Assembly (NCBI GenBank): GCA_004563195.1
Contig: SFTJ01000100.1
Coordinates: 1 to 5,786 of the forward strand
Length of the DNA stretch: 5,786 nt
Reading direction: 5' to 3'
Source: a bacterium
Lineage (GTDB): Bacteria > Bacteroidota > Bacteroidia > Bacteroidales > Muribaculaceae
Both the position numbers and the translations under genes were made by a program. Positions within the stretch are counted from its first letter, which is position 1. Each line of letters opens with the position of its first letter. Under the pieces are notes generated by a model. The model saw only the letters and a list, made by a program, of their open reading frames with translations, searched no databases and was not told where the DNA came from. Of the stretch, positions 5,693 through 5,786 are shown piece after piece.

Positions 5693-5716
5693 GTAGGGAA
5701 CGGTCTTGACCGTTCC
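5693..5716 (+). repeat. GTAG-foot hairpin, type A copy 3
   Basis: Exact copy of the 24-bp unit at 5158-5181: GTAG, nine-pair stem, TT loop. Head-to-head with the type B copy at 5646-5669, 23 bp between feet. Confidence 0.75.
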
Positions 5717-5738
5717 GTAAAATTATATCAAATTACGC

Positions 5739-5761
5739 GGGCGAACACAGTTCGCCCCTAC
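5739..5761 (-). repeat. GTAG-foot hairpin, type D2
   Basis: Minus-strand GTAG (5761-5758) then GGGCGAAC, TGT, GTTCGCCC: eight perfect pairs, a further stem sequence. Only 2 bp separate its foot from the next GTAG at 5764. Confidence 0.7.
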
Positions 5762-5763
5762 GA

Positions 5764-5786
5764 GTAGGGAACAACCGAAGATGCGT
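5764..5786 (+). repeat. GTAG-foot hairpin cut by the window edge (partial)
   Basis: GTAG followed by GGAACAACC, head-to-head with the hairpin at 5739-5761. The 3' arm would lie outside the window. The last bases, GCGT, would give a GGAAC/GTTCC stem if TCC followed, but this cannot be seen here. Confidence 0.35.

Noticed and set aside
5065..5786. CRISPR array
   Set aside because: Repeats are palindromes in both orientations at irregular spacing, with no constant repeat-spacer periodicity.

Overview
The window looks like a chromosomal segment of a Gram-positive clostridial bacterium, probably an uncultured gut Oscillospirales-type organism. This is inferred from a perfect AGGAGG ribosome site, a TTGACT-17-TATAAT promoter, a Clostridia-style signal peptide, a FIVAR domain and clusters of short GC-rich palindromes in the intergenic DNA. 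No taxonomic marker gene is present.

Three quarters of the window (1-4281, minus strand) is one uninterrupted reading frame of 1427 codons that runs off the left edge. I translated it codon by codon and found no in-frame stop. It starts with a signal peptide, continues as a long region of leucine-rich amphipathic helices, then beta-rich segments and a FIVAR-like helical repeat, and ends before any wall anchor is seen. It is a very large exported, probably cell-surface protein of unknown function. All shorter frames opposite or across it are shadows.

Upstream lies a strong-looking sigma-A promoter (4657-4685, minus), about 370 nt before the start codon. The predicted leader (4282-4650) is unusually long and can fold almost end to end. 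It holds a 5' terminal hairpin, a long-range 8-bp stem, a 9-bp stem, a 7-bp stem, a bulged hairpin pair, a textbook H-type pseudoknot (4333-4374) and a last hairpin just before the ribosome site. I do not recognise it as a known riboswitch class; it is the best candidate here for an undescribed regulatory RNA.

From 4686 to the right edge (1.1 kb) I see no gene. 4686-4980 is T-rich DNA on the plus strand with a near-perfect 26-bp palindrome at 4923-4948. 4987-5014 is a 7-bp tandem repeat. 5065-5786 is packed with two kinds of palindromic repeats. The first is a set of ten complete hairpins (plus one cut by the edge), each with GTAG directly at the 5' foot of a short stem (mostly 8-9 bp) and a loop usually of 2-3 nt. 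Stem sequences fall into several unrelated types, yet each is self-complementary. The GTAG foot is the hallmark of REP elements mobilised by RAYT (TnpA_REP) transposases, and head-to-head pairs here look like BIMEs. The second is a ~112-bp multi-hairpin element in two copies, with an identical 73-bp core flanked by hairpins whose sequences differ between copies while pairing is kept.

Functionally, the only gene evident is the surface protein and its regulatory leader; the right side is a non-coding landing zone for palindromic repeats.
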